A stretch of 27,863 nucleotides of DNA from Phaeoceros laevis (lineage: Eukaryota; Anthocerotophyta; Anthocerotopsida; Notothyladales), in assembly GCA_049999765.1 (NCBI GenBank), contig JBNGIQ010009141.1, positions 1 to 27,863 on the forward strand, read 5' to 3'. The notes beneath the pieces were generated by a model. That model searched no databases. It worked only from the letters and a program-made list of their open reading frames with translations, and was not told the DNA's origin. The position numbers and the translations under genes were made by a program. Shown here one piece after another: positions 1-8,537 of the stretch; positions within the stretch are counted from its first letter, which is position 1; every line of letters begins with the position of its first letter.

Positions 1-84
1 GTGAAATGTGTGCATGTCTCATGTCTCCGATTGCCTTGATACTCGCATCAGTTTTGACTTAATGGTTTGGCATCCTGTTACCAG

Positions 85-260
85 GCACTCCTGGAGAACG
101 GACTGAGAGAGAGAATTGTTCTTAGAGTTGATGGGGGGTTTAAGAGTGGCGTGGATGTGGTGATGAATACGGCTTGGGATCTGTGGCCATGATCGCAACT
201 GTTTGTATTATGGCACGCATTTGCCACACAAACAATTGTCCTGTGGGGGTCGCCAGCCAG
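85..260 (+). pseudogene. Exon of ferredoxin-dependent glutamate synthase, frameshifted
   Basis: Translation from base 85 gives [20 protein letters not shown] and then VDVVM. From base 171, in another frame, it gives GLGSVAMIA and then [17 protein letters not shown]. Both halves match the C-terminal FMN-binding barrel of plant Fd-GOGAT (glutamine plus 2-oxoglutarate plus reduced ferredoxin to two glutamates, in the plastid). Between them the family normally has about seven more residues (the GADEYGF stretch). Their loss corresponds to a deletion of about 22 nt, which explains the frame change. The exon is bounded by a pyrimidine-containing CCAG acceptor (ends 84) and a CAG|gtatct donor (261), so it looks like a real spliced exon that has decayed. 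No neighbouring GOGAT exon is visible downstream; upstream lies outside the window. It could be the edge of a dead gene copy or a captured fragment. I am sure of the homology, less so of the origin. Confidence 0.8.
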
Positions 261-690
261 GTATCTGAATATTTTGACTTCTGTTGTTTCTGCCATTTTA
301 TGCCTGGAATGTTGCCCCGTCATGTTAATCAAATCACAATAATCTGTTGCAGTCGTGCAATTGTTGATGGTATCCTGGATGGTTTGCCACGTTTCCTGCA
401 TGGGAGCACTTTCTCATAACTTGGGTGACTATGTGCAGATTCTTAGACATCTGTCCTCTCAAGTTTTCGAAAGATTTGCTGAGCTTGGAATAGCAGGAGT
501 AGAGGGTGCACCCGTAGCTGCTTGATTTGTAGCTTAGCTGTATATAGCACAAGTCATGTAACTTGCCATTTTTTGCCATGTGAGTTGACATGCGCTCAAC
601 TACATCTTGCCACACATAGCTCAACTACATCTTGCCACTTTTTGCCACACATAGCTCAGTGCAAGCGTTCCCATGTAGAGCCGCAGAAAC

Positions 691-787
691 CCATGATTTG
701 CCACAAGTTGCCTTTGTAGCTAGCCATGATTTGCCACAAGTTGCCTTGTAGCTAGCCATGATTTGCCACAAGTTGCCTTGTAGCTAG
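691..787. repeat. Three-copy tandem repeat, 32-33 bp unit
   Basis: Units start at 691, 724 and 756. Each begins CCATGATTTGCCACAAGTTG and ends GTAGCTAG. The first unit has one extra T (CCTTTG versus CCTTG); the other two are identical. Confidence 0.93.
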
Positions 788-812
788 CTTGAGGCTCTGC
801 ACGTCTTGCCAT

Positions 813-852
813 ACCCTATTCTGCGCTTTGCTACCCTATTCTGCGCTTTGCT
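813..852. repeat. Two-copy 20-bp tandem repeat
   Basis: ACCCTATTCTGCGCTTTGCT occurs twice head to tail, at 813-832 and 833-852, without mismatch. Confidence 0.93.
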
Positions 853-1073
853 ACATCTTGCCATATTTTATGCCACAAAGTGCCGCACGGTGTTGCCATA
901 TTCGTAGCCACATAAAGCCATTATGGTTGACCTCAGTTAACCCGGTAGGTAACTGCGGTTTGTTAGTTTTTAACCCCCCTGGTCCGACCCGTAACCCCTT
1001 CCATAGCCACAACTAGCCCTACCAAAATAACCACGTTTGGTGTGGCAAACGTTATTTCACATTTCCTTTCGTT

Positions 1074-2504
1074 TTGTATGGCAAAGTATGTGGCAAAACC
1101 CCCCCTTTTCTTGTAGTGAATGGCACAAGGGCAACAGAGGTGCTGGAACTTGTCCACTCAGATCTGTGCGGTCCTATCTCGAGCCTTCATTTGGAGGAGC
1201 CAAATATTTTCTCACCTTTCTGGATGACTATAGCAGATTCGGCACAACATATATAGTACATAAGAAAGGGGAAACATTCGAACTCTTCAAAGAAAGAGTT
1301 CCTAACTTTAATGGGGCGTCAAACTAGAAAACATCTAAAGAAGCTCAGGTCTGATAATAGAGGAGAGTACATTAGTGATGTCTTTCAGCACTTCTGTACA
1401 CAAGCTGGCATAGGGAGACAATTTACAGTTGTACATACTCCACAGCAAAATGGTGTCAAGAAAACTGCAACAAGAAGTTCAAGCGAACAGCCAAAACAAT
1501 GCTTAAGCAAGCTAACTTACCCCTATCATACTGGGCTAAGTGTATTATGGCTGCCACCTATCTGCATAATAGGTTGCCAACAAGGGCAGTTCCCAACATG
1601 ACGCCATATGAGGCCTTCACTGGAAAGAAGCATGTTGTCCAACACTTGCGAGTATTTGGATGCCATGCGTATGGCCTCATATCCAAGGCCACAAGGAAAA
1701 AGATGGAGTATTCTGCCCAAAAGTACAACTTTGTGGGCTATCAAGAGGGTGTCAAGGCCTACAAACTCTTTGATCCCTCCACTCACCACATGGTCTTGGC
1801 ACAAAGTGTCACGTTTCATGAGGCTGCCTTGTTCTTGAAAGCAGCTAGTGGGAGCACATGTGCCCACAATTTCATCAGATGAAGAGGACACTTCGGAAAA
1901 TACCATCACATTAAATGCAGCAGATGATTTGTCACCTTATGACCTGGAGCAAACCCATTTTGATGTTATAAGGAATGAAGTCCCTTTTCATGATGAAGAG
2001 ACTGCAGCCAGAGTGGAGGAAGAGCCACCACCCTGGCAAGAGGAGAATAATGATGCAGTCCCTCCACATGAGGAACTTGCTGACGCACCAGTTGAGTCTC
2101 CTGAACAAGCTCCTGCCATGTCAACCAGATGCAGCCTTAGAATGCGGCAAATAAATCCAGCTGTGCTGACTCATGATCCATGCCATCTTACCTTGCGAAT
2201 TGGAAGACTCGCTGTCCCTTTGCCGACACCAGCTGCTGTTTCAGCAATACCTGAGGCCTTACCCGCCAATTCCGAAGCCTCATCTGCAATTGAATACCTG
2301 CCCACGCCAAGTGATTCCAGCAGTGCACCTTCTGGTAATTCTGATCCAGGTTATTCACCCTCGGGGTCGCAGGAATCATTAATCATGCAGGCTATCCTCC
2401 TACCTACCTCATCACTTGATAAAGAGCCGCAAAGTTTAGCAGAAGCCTATGCAAGGCCATATGCTGCGGAATGGAAGGCATGTGTGCAATCAGAGTATGA
2501 TAGC
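1074..2504 (+). pseudogene. Element A: integrase, linker and start of RT
   Basis: Integrase-type Copia homology, in broken frames. VVNGTRATEVLELVHSDLCG leads to KYFLTFLDDYSRFG (first core Asp region, near 1200-1240). RSDNRGEY follows near 1345, and HTPQQNGV near 1435. Then come MLKQANLPLSYWA and LRVFGCHAYG near 1650. Frames shift near 1180, 1305, 1460-1490 and 1850. From about 1860 to 2400 there is a low-complexity acidic and Pro/Ser-rich linker typical of the region between integrase and RT. The RT opening motif (AYARPYAAEWKACVQSEYDS) is reached at 2504, where element B interrupts it in mid-gene. The Asp-Asp-Glu catalytic triad cannot be read in one frame. Non-functional. Confidence 0.88.
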
Positions 2505-2758
2505 TGCTGTAATTCGAGATTAAACGTGCGAGCGCGAGAGAGACACAAAGTTGTAGAATAGAATGAATTAGATGGTGTCACGTGAATGTGACTTACATAG
2601 CCACACGAAGGTGGCCGTTGGTATCTTTGCATAGGTAGTTATTCAACTAATAACTACCTAACTACAATCTACTTAACCCTAGTCGAAGTGACCATAGCTA
2701 TTAATTAAGTATGGGTTGAATATGAAACAATGTCCCAAACCTAACCCTAACCCCAATA
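2505..2758 (-). repeat. 3' LTR of element B
   Basis: 254 bp, same length as the copy at 8279-8532 with six substitutions, all transitions. Its inner edge (2758/2759) abuts a G-rich tract on the minus strand. It includes a run resembling telomeric DNA (CCTAACCCTAACCCC, 2740-2754). Confidence 0.96.
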
Positions 2759-2767
2759 CCCCCACTC
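2759..2767 (-). other. Polypurine tract of element B
   Basis: On the minus strand the bases immediately before the 3' LTR read GAGTGGGGG. This is a purine-rich run with a single T, in the expected place for plus-strand DNA priming. Confidence 0.7.
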
Positions 2768-3281
2768 AATCCATACTTGGTCATTTCCGTCACTTGCCTT
2801 CGCGCCGCCAGTCGCTTACGCTCCGACTTGCGCAAAGATGCTGCTTGCGCTCCTAGCTCCTCTGCTGCCGCTGCTGAGCATGGCTGCCAGACTTCTGCGC
2901 ATGCTGACCGCTTTGCTTAGTGAAGTTCTTTACCGCTTGGAGAAACTAGTCGCAGAACTGGAGGTTGACAGGGATTTCTCCCCACACAACTTGAAGGCTG
3001 CGGCTGCATCCGCTATGTGGGCGGACAACAGCTTGTCCTTCTCTGAGTCTCAGTATCTCTCACTTGAGCGGTGGCAGCGCCTCCCAGTTGGTAGCATCAG
3101 AGGATGTCAGCTCCGCTGCAGTGGTGAAAATTGGGCGCCAGCAACCTTCATATGCAGGAAGTCGGGTCTCAGGATGAAATGGACTTCAATTCGCTCCAGC
3201 GCGGCTTCAAAGTGCATAAACTACTATGGTGCGCCAATCCTCAATCTTCCCCAGCTTTGTTAATCACTCTGTTGCAGCAGA
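2768..3281 (-). other. Element B 3' internal region without recognisable RNase H
   Basis: Copia elements normally have about 500 bp or more of RNase H between RT and the PPT. I translated this stretch in minus-strand frames and see no TEAEY-, KHID- or ADILTK-type motif, and stops are frequent. A plus-strand ORF (2838-3263) is open for 141 codons, with a Leu-rich start, but matches nothing I recognise. The segment may be a replacement or captured sequence, or a badly decayed RNase H. Confidence 0.55.
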
Positions 3282-4436
3282 TTAGTATGGACATCTTGTC
3301 ATCTCATATTTTTCTGCTGCTGTTCTTGCACACTGTTCCCTTGACAGCCTAACACCTGACGTCAGAGGAGTGTTAGTGCCATGTGCTTCAGACATGTTAA
3401 AACACTTCAAGCTGTCATCTATATACTTCTTCTGAGAGAGTGTCAGGGTACGAGCAGCCCTGTCCCTTGTGACTTCGACACCCAGGCACCATTTAAGCTC
3501 GCCAATATCCGTCATGTCAAACTCGGAGTTCAAAAGGTTCTTCACATTTTGGAGCAAGCTACCTGGTCCAGTGGATGCTGCCAAGATTAAATCATCGACA
3601 TACACGAGCAAGAGAAGGTATGCCTCCTTCCTTCGTAACACATACAGGTTAGAATCTGCCGTCCCTTTGGTAAAACCACACCTCAATAAAAATGTGTCTA
3701 TTCGTGTATGCCATGCCCTCGGGCTTTGCTTTAGACCATATATAGTTTTGTGTAGCTTACACACCAGATCCTCTTTTCCAGGTTGGACATAGCCCTCTGG
3801 TTGGGCCATATACAGCTCTTCCTCAAGAGTCCCATGAAGGAAAGCGGTCTTGACATCCATCTGGTGGAGGTCGAGGTCGCTGTGTGGTGGAAGAGCCATC
3901 ACCAAACGCAAAGTGGGAAACTTGGCTACAGGAGCGAAGGTCTCAAAATAGTCTTCGCCATACCTTTGAGAGAACCCCCGTACAACAAGTCGAGCTTTGT
4001 ACCTGGCAATGGTGCCATCAGCATTGAACTTTGTTTTAAATACCCATTTGTTGGAAATCGCCTTACGTCCAGGTGGGACTTTCTGCAGCGACCAGGTACC
4101 ATTCTCGATCAGAGAATCATACTCCTCCTGTACGGCCTTCTTCCATTGCTTTGCATCAGGTTCAGTGTAGGGCTCTCGCATTGTGGCAGGATCTCGGGGA
4201 GTTGTCATGGCGACTGCTAGGGCCTGCGCTTCTTCTCGATCAAAACTGAAGGATGGAACCCCTTCAAGTGCAGTAAGCAGTGCTGTGACTTCATCATCAT
4301 CCTCCTCTGAGGTATCCCCCACTTGCTCAACGTGGGAGGATGTCGTGGCATGCCCAATGTTCCAGTTAGTATGACTGTGCTTGCTAGTCCAGTCGCTCGG
4401 ATTGAAGTAGGCTGGGGCAGTCCGAGTACGTGTAGG
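3282..4436 (-). pseudogene. Element B reverse transcriptase
   Basis: Copia RT follows an in-frame TGA near 4434-4436, after which reading continues through an acidic linker. Visible in order: EYDSLIENGTW, then KWVFKTKFNADGTIARYKAR, LHQMDVKTAFLHG (first catalytic Asp), YGLKQSPRAW, and LLVYVDDLILAA, with the YVDD box at 3591-3602. GELKWCLGVEV and a GVRLSREQ segment follow. The ORF ends at 3282, just where the RNase H connection (…PYxxAVGSL…) should begin. All RT catalytic residues are present, so this module decayed little. Confidence 0.93.
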
Positions 4437-5453
4437 TCAAGTGGATGCAGGTGGTGTAGCTGGGGGCTCCAACAAATCAGGTTCATGCATGTCGTCAACT
4501 TGCACAACTTCTGGTGCATCCTCGACTAACTCTTCTGGTGCAGCAGCTAAGTTCTCATGACCATCCACTACGTCCTCTGCATTAATTTGACCTTCTTGGG
4601 ATGCCTCCATGTTATCATCGTGCACTAATACTTCCTCCTCTTCACAGGAAGGGTCCACAAGCTCGGATGGCTGCGGAATGCTATTGGGAGACAAATCAAA
4701 AATGGCCAGCTCGCCAGGAACATCATCCCCGGCGTCAGAAGGTTGAGCAGAAGAAGTCTTCGCCCCAAGTAAGGATGCTTCATCAAAAATAACTGTTCTA
4801 GCGTGCTGCGCACGTCTTGTGCTGGGGTCAAAAAGTTTATACGCCTTCACACCATCGGTATAACCTATAAACACCATTTTGACCGCTCTGTCAGAGAGTT
4901 TCATGTGCAGGCGCCGCTCCTTGGGTACATGGGCATAAGCAGGAGAGCCAAACACACGAAGATGCTGCACTGTGGGTTTTCTACCACACCAAAGCTCATA
5001 AGGTGTCTTTCCTTCTGTAGACTTGCCAGGCAATCTATTATAGAGGTAATTAGCAGTAGAAATAGCCTCTGCCCAGTATGATAATGCTAAACCAGCTTGC
5101 TTGATCATACTCCTAGCTACGTTCTGTGCAGATCGGTTGCGACGCTCAACTACACCGTTCTGGGAAGAACTATAAGGTACTGTGAACTGACGAGAGATGC
5201 CTAAATTTTTGCAATAAGCATTAAATTCGTTGGAGTCGAATTCTCCTCCGTTATCAGTTCTCAGACAATGCAGCTTTTTACCGGTTTGCCTCTCCACCAA
5301 GGTCAGATATTCCTTGAAACACTGAAATGCCTCGTTCTTATGTTTGAGGATGTAGACTTGTGAATATCTGCTAAAGTCGTCGATGAAGGTGAGAAAATAC
5401 AGACCGCCACCGAAGGAGGGAGCAGATACCGGCCCACATACATCAGAATGCAC
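4437..5453 (-). pseudogene. Element B integrase core and linker
   Basis: This segment lies between two in-frame stops and is in frame with both neighbours. It starts at MHSDVCGPVSAPSFGGG. It shows the retroviral-type integrase core: TFIDDFSRYS (Asp), RTDNGGEFDS (Asp) and SQNGVVERRNRS (Glu). Then come QAGLALSYWAEA, YNRLPGK, LRVFGSPAYAHVP and GVKAYKLFDPSTRR, followed by an acidic linker (EEEE/DDVPGE-like) from about 4730. The stop just upstream is TAG where family members read CAG (…ATELL-Q-LVHSD…). The stop at its 3' end is TGA where CGA is expected. Confidence 0.93.
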
Positions 5454-5456
5454 AAG

Positions 5457-7265
5457 CTAAAGTAATTCTGTGGCCCTGGTGCCACCTCCTTTAGGATAAG
5501 CTGCTCTTGGGAGTTTACCATAGACGCAGGCTTCACAGAAGGGCAATGGGCTCAGGTTTGAGGGCAGCCCATCAGCATATAAGTCCTGTTTCGCCATGTC
5601 TTTAAGCTTCCTGGGATTGGGGTGACCAAGGCGCATATGCCATATTTTGGTAACCTCCGAATCCGTAACATGGGAACTAACCCCTGCAACTTGTGCAGAT
5701 GGAGCAGGGAGACTTGCGACATTCAGCATAAAGAGGTCGTGCACCACCTTCCCCAAAGCGGCTATCTTCCCCGACTCTTTGATTAAACACACGGATCTTC
5801 GAAAGACGACTTCGAAACTGTGATTTTGAGTGAGTTGGGAAACTGAAAGCAAGTTCTTTGTAATGGTAGGTACGTGCAAAACATTGGTAAGTGCGAGTAT
5901 GCACCCATTCTGTAAACGTAAATGTACCATGCCTACCCCTTTGATTGAGAGCTCACTGTCATCGCCTAACAAGACGTTTTGACCAGTGGTGTGTGCAGCG
6001 TAATCGGTGAACATGGATCTGTCATGGCAAATGTGTGTTGTGGCTCCCGAGTCGACGTACCAAAAAGACTGATGTGTTTCAGTTGTGGTTAGACACACAG
6101 TCAGTGCACGAAATGTGACTCGAGGTTTGGACACAGCATCTGTGGACTCAGAACTATTGGTGGTGTGTACAAGCAAGACAGAAGGTGAGGAAGACTTGTC
6201 CTTCTTAGCCACAGTGTTGACTTCAAGTGCTGGTACCCTCCTCGGCTCGTTATTCTTCTTCTTTCGACAGTCACGCTCCCAATGGTTAGGCAGACCACAC
6301 CAGTTACAATTTCCTGGTCTCTTCTTGCTGGAGGACGCATCACCAAGTGAGGCTCCCTTTCCTTTTCCTTGATATGGCTTGTTGAAGGGCTTCCTCGGTC
6401 CCTTTTGCCGTGCTGATGCAAAGAGGGCCTGTCCCCTAGTACTTTTCGAGACAGCTCTGCTGGCCTCCTCTTGCATCAATGCTCCTACGAGCTCATTAAT
6501 ACTCAAGGTCTGGAAATCTTCCTCCGCACGTCCAGTCAACAATGCTAGCTGCTGTGCAAGTCTTAATACCACATTTTGACTGGTGACAAAGTTTGAATAA
6601 CTTGGAGGAAGTGATGCAAGCAATCTCATGCATGCATCTTGCTCGCTGACTGGCTTCCCTGTTTGTTCCAGGCGAAGGCGAGCAGTTCTAAACATCAAAA
6701 TAAATTGATCCAAAGGTTGGCCTTCCTGCGTTTTCAGATTATGAAACTTCGTATGTGCACTCATTCGGGACATCATGTCCTTAGAATGATATACTAAGGC
6801 CAGAAGCTCCCACATCTCCTTGGACGTAGTAGCCGAGGATGTACTCAACACCATTGACTCCGTGAGTCCAATGCGTATTGCAGTCATTGCCCTCACATCT
6901 ACAATGTCCCGAGCCAGCTGTGTAGGAGTACTCTAATTTCCTTCGTATGTTATAATCTCCGTAGGTGATTTGGTAGGCCGAAGGATGGAGCCACAAACGT
7001 ACCCCCACAATGATGTTTCAACAAGAACTCCCCTCATCCGGAGCGCCCAGACATCATAGTTGGATCCATTTGTAAGCCTATCTTTTTCTTTGAACTCAAT
7101 TTTCAATGTGGGTGAAGTGGGGTCCTTTCTTTCTGAGCGATCGCCTCCATCACCGTCGCCACCACCGTTATCATCTCCCGACATATTGAAGAATGACGCA
7201 AGTGTGTATAAGGCGTCGTCCTCTAATGATTGGCCAAAAATGTCCCAGTCACCGTCATCGCTCAT
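5457..7265 (-). pseudogene. Element B gag, CCHC knuckle, protease, GAG-pre-integrase
   Basis: The start at 7265 gives an acidic Gly-rich N-terminus and a gag region (LTNGSNYDVWALRMRG…). A single in-frame TAG at 6933-6935 splits it; downstream reading continues in the same frame. A UBN2/gag-like helix region (KEMWELLALVYHSKD, FHNLKTQEGQPLDQFILMF) follows. The zinc knuckle CNWCGLPNHWERDC fits C-x2-C-x4-H-x4-C. The aspartic protease motif is WYVDSGATTHI. The GAG-pre-integrase zinc site is IWHMRLGHPNPRKL … FCEACVYGK. It ends at a second TAG, 5457-5459. No overlap with the leader ORFs. Confidence 0.93.
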
Positions 7266-7274
7266 AACGCATCT

Positions 7275-7727
7275 TCATGCTTCAGATGCGCTGTCTCTTG
7301 CAGGTTTAGGAGCACAATTCAAACATATTCCAACTGTCTTAGTACATGCTACAGGTGGTATGCCGTGGTTTAGATAGTTGGTGTGCCGATTCTGCAAGCA
7401 GACAAGCAACCTCAAATCGAGGCTGCAGAGGTGAGAGTCAACTTGGTCTATTCTCGTGCGTAAGTGCTCTAACATGTCTGACAATTGTTGGGATCTCTTC
7501 AACGTCGTGATAGTGAAGTCTAACAACAACTGTGAAAGCTCTTTCACGCTTTCTAGCACTTGATCGCAGGCAGAATGCTGATTGAGAGAGCGGCTGCAGG
7601 CTTGGTATCTTTCTGGAGAAGGATGCCACTCAGATTGCCGACGTGCCCGCCTGGCTTGACTTCTTGATGGAGTAGCACAACTGGATTGAACGCCGCGGTA
7701 CTGCCCTTGTGATGCGCACTGATTCAA
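7275..7727 (-). CDS. Unclassified ORF in element B leader, predicted coiled coil
   Basis: 150 codons. The first ~40 residues are Arg/Ser/Gln-rich. Residues ~55-100 (SVKELSQLLLDFTITTLKRS … LEHLRTRIDQVDSHL) look amphipathic with Leu/Ile spacing, suggesting a coiled coil. It ends 10 bp upstream of the gag start and in another frame. I recognise no family. It could be chance ORF space; I report it because the leader is unusually long. Confidence 0.25.
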   Translation of the reverse strand: MNQCASQGQYRGVQSSCATPSRSQARRARRQSEWHPSPERYQACSRSLNQHSACDQVLESVKELSQLLLDFTITTLKRSQQLSDMLEHLRTRIDQVDSHLCSLDLRLLVCLQNRHTNYLNHGIPPVACTKTVGICLNCAPKPARDSASEA

Positions 7728-7980
7728 GTGACCAACAGGGAGTCACAGGGTAGAAAATGCCGCCCTCGTCCTCTGTGATAAGGTCGCCAGAACAATGCGT
7801 TTTGCTGGTTTGTAGGCAGTCGTTGAAAGGCGCATCCACGCTGGTCCATTTTGTCAAGAGTCAGGGCACGCGGCTGGAGAACAGGTACGTCCTCCATAGT
7901 CAGTGCTCTGAGTGCTCCTTCTTGGAAGATTTGTACCAAAGATTGCCACTAACGCCCTCCTATAGCTTCTGCTTTACAGG

Positions 7981-8253
7981 TCAAGATCGCACGGCACGTC
8001 TCCATGCAAGACGCAGCCTCCTCCGCATCCTAAAGGTGCGAACTGGCACTGGTGAATCATCTTGTTGGCACAGCAGCCAGGTGTTGATGTTCTCTACGAC
8101 TGACGGATCACCCCGTGCGTGTGATTGCAGGAGAGTGTACGCCAAATCTGGATGCACCAACGTGAGGAGGTAGCCTAGACGTCCTGTAGCGGTGCTTTGA
8201 TCTACATCGTGCATCGCGCAGACGTCCATAGCATCGAGAACAAATTCAAGCAT
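7981..8253 (-). CDS. Unclassified ORF just downstream of element B PBS
   Basis: Starting at the first Met after the PBS (8253) it runs 90 codons: MLEFVLDAMDVCAMHDVDQS onward, ending in an Arg-rich tail (RMRRRLRLAWRRAVRS). The frame is also open through the PBS and the LTR edge, to 8406. Position and openness suggest it could have been the first product of the element. I see no known domain, and the reading could be accidental. Confidence 0.3.
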   Translation of the reverse strand: MLEFVLDAMDVCAMHDVDQSTATGRLGYLLTLVHPDLAYTLLQSHARGDPSVVENINTWLLCQQDDSPVPVRTFRMRRRLRLAWRRAVRS

Positions 8254-8265
8254 TGTGCCGTCATT

Positions 8266-8278
8266 GGCTCTAATACCA
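8266..8278 (-). other. Primer-binding site (initiator Met tRNA) of element B
   Basis: On the minus strand the bases directly after the 5' LTR read TGGTATTAGAGCC. This matches the classical plant PBS TGGTATCAGAGCC, complementary to the 3' end of initiator Met tRNA, except for one C-to-T change. It fixes the orientation of B. Confidence 0.93.
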
Positions 8279-8532
8279 TGCTGTAATTCGAGATTAAATG
8301 TGCGAGCGCAAGAGAGACACAAAGTTGTAGAATAGAATGAATTAGATGGTGTCATGTGAATGTGACTTACATAGCCACACGAAGGTGGCCGTTGGTATCT
8401 TTGCATAGGTAGTTATTCAACTAATAACTACCTAACTACAATCTACTTAACCCTAGTCAAAGTGACCATAGCTATTAATTAAGTATGGGTTGAATATGAA
8501 ACGATGTCCTAAACCTAACCCTAACCCCAATA
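8279..8532 (-). repeat. 5' LTR of element B
   Basis: 254 bp. Its right edge abuts the target-site duplicate ATAGC (8533-8537) and its left edge abuts the PBS. On the minus strand it begins TATTGGGGTTAGGGTTAGG and ends ACAGCA. Confidence 0.96.
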
Positions 8533-8537
8533 ATAGC

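Larger units (their letters stand above)
261..1069. other. Non-coding DNA rich in TTGCCA(C) motifs
   Basis: No ORF here resembles a protein family. From about 545 to 1000 the hexamer TTGCCA recurs many times, often as TTGCCACA or TTTTTGCCA, embedded in short duplications. It includes the three-copy tandem repeat at 691-787 and the 20-bp doublet at 813-852, and a phrase ACTACATCTTGCCAC is repeated near 599 and 627. It lies directly left of the truncated Copia element. Confidence 0.6.
7266..8265 (-). other. Long leader of element B between PBS and gag
   Basis: About 1 kb separates the PBS from the gag start, where Copia elements usually have far less. It contains several minus-strand ORFs in different frames, of which 7981-8253 and 7275-7727 are the longest. 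None resembles gag or pol. It may be leader sequence peculiar to this family, or captured host DNA. Confidence 0.6.
2505..8532 (-). mobile_element. Copia retrotransposon B: complete, nested in A, minus strand
   Basis: The element is 6028 bp with 254-bp direct LTRs (2505-2758 and 8279-8532) differing at six positions. It is flanked by a perfect 5-bp target-site duplication, ATAGC, at 2500-2504 and 8533-8537. Removing B and one ATAGC rejoins the RT codons of element A (…EYDS then LIQN…). Read on the minus strand, the LTR starts TATTGGGG and ends ACAGCA. A PBS and a G-rich PPT lie where expected. Domain order on the minus strand is gag, CCHC, protease, GAG-pre-integrase, integrase, RT, which is Copia order. 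Three in-frame stops break the polyprotein, no RNase H is visible, and about 1 kb of unrelated leader separates PBS from gag. Confidence 0.96.

Noticed and set aside
2447-2632. Minus-strand ORFs 2447-2632 and 7981-8406 sharing a start, as a duplicated small gene
   Set aside because: Their shared N-terminus is simply the LTR of element B; only the part of the second ORF beyond the LTR is kept.
3783-4220. Plus-strand ORF of 145 codons
   Set aside because: It is the antisense shadow of the element B reverse transcriptase.
8500-8532. Interstitial telomere or chromosome-fusion scar
   Set aside because: The CCTAACCCTAACCCC run is part of both LTRs of element B, so it moved with the retrotransposon.
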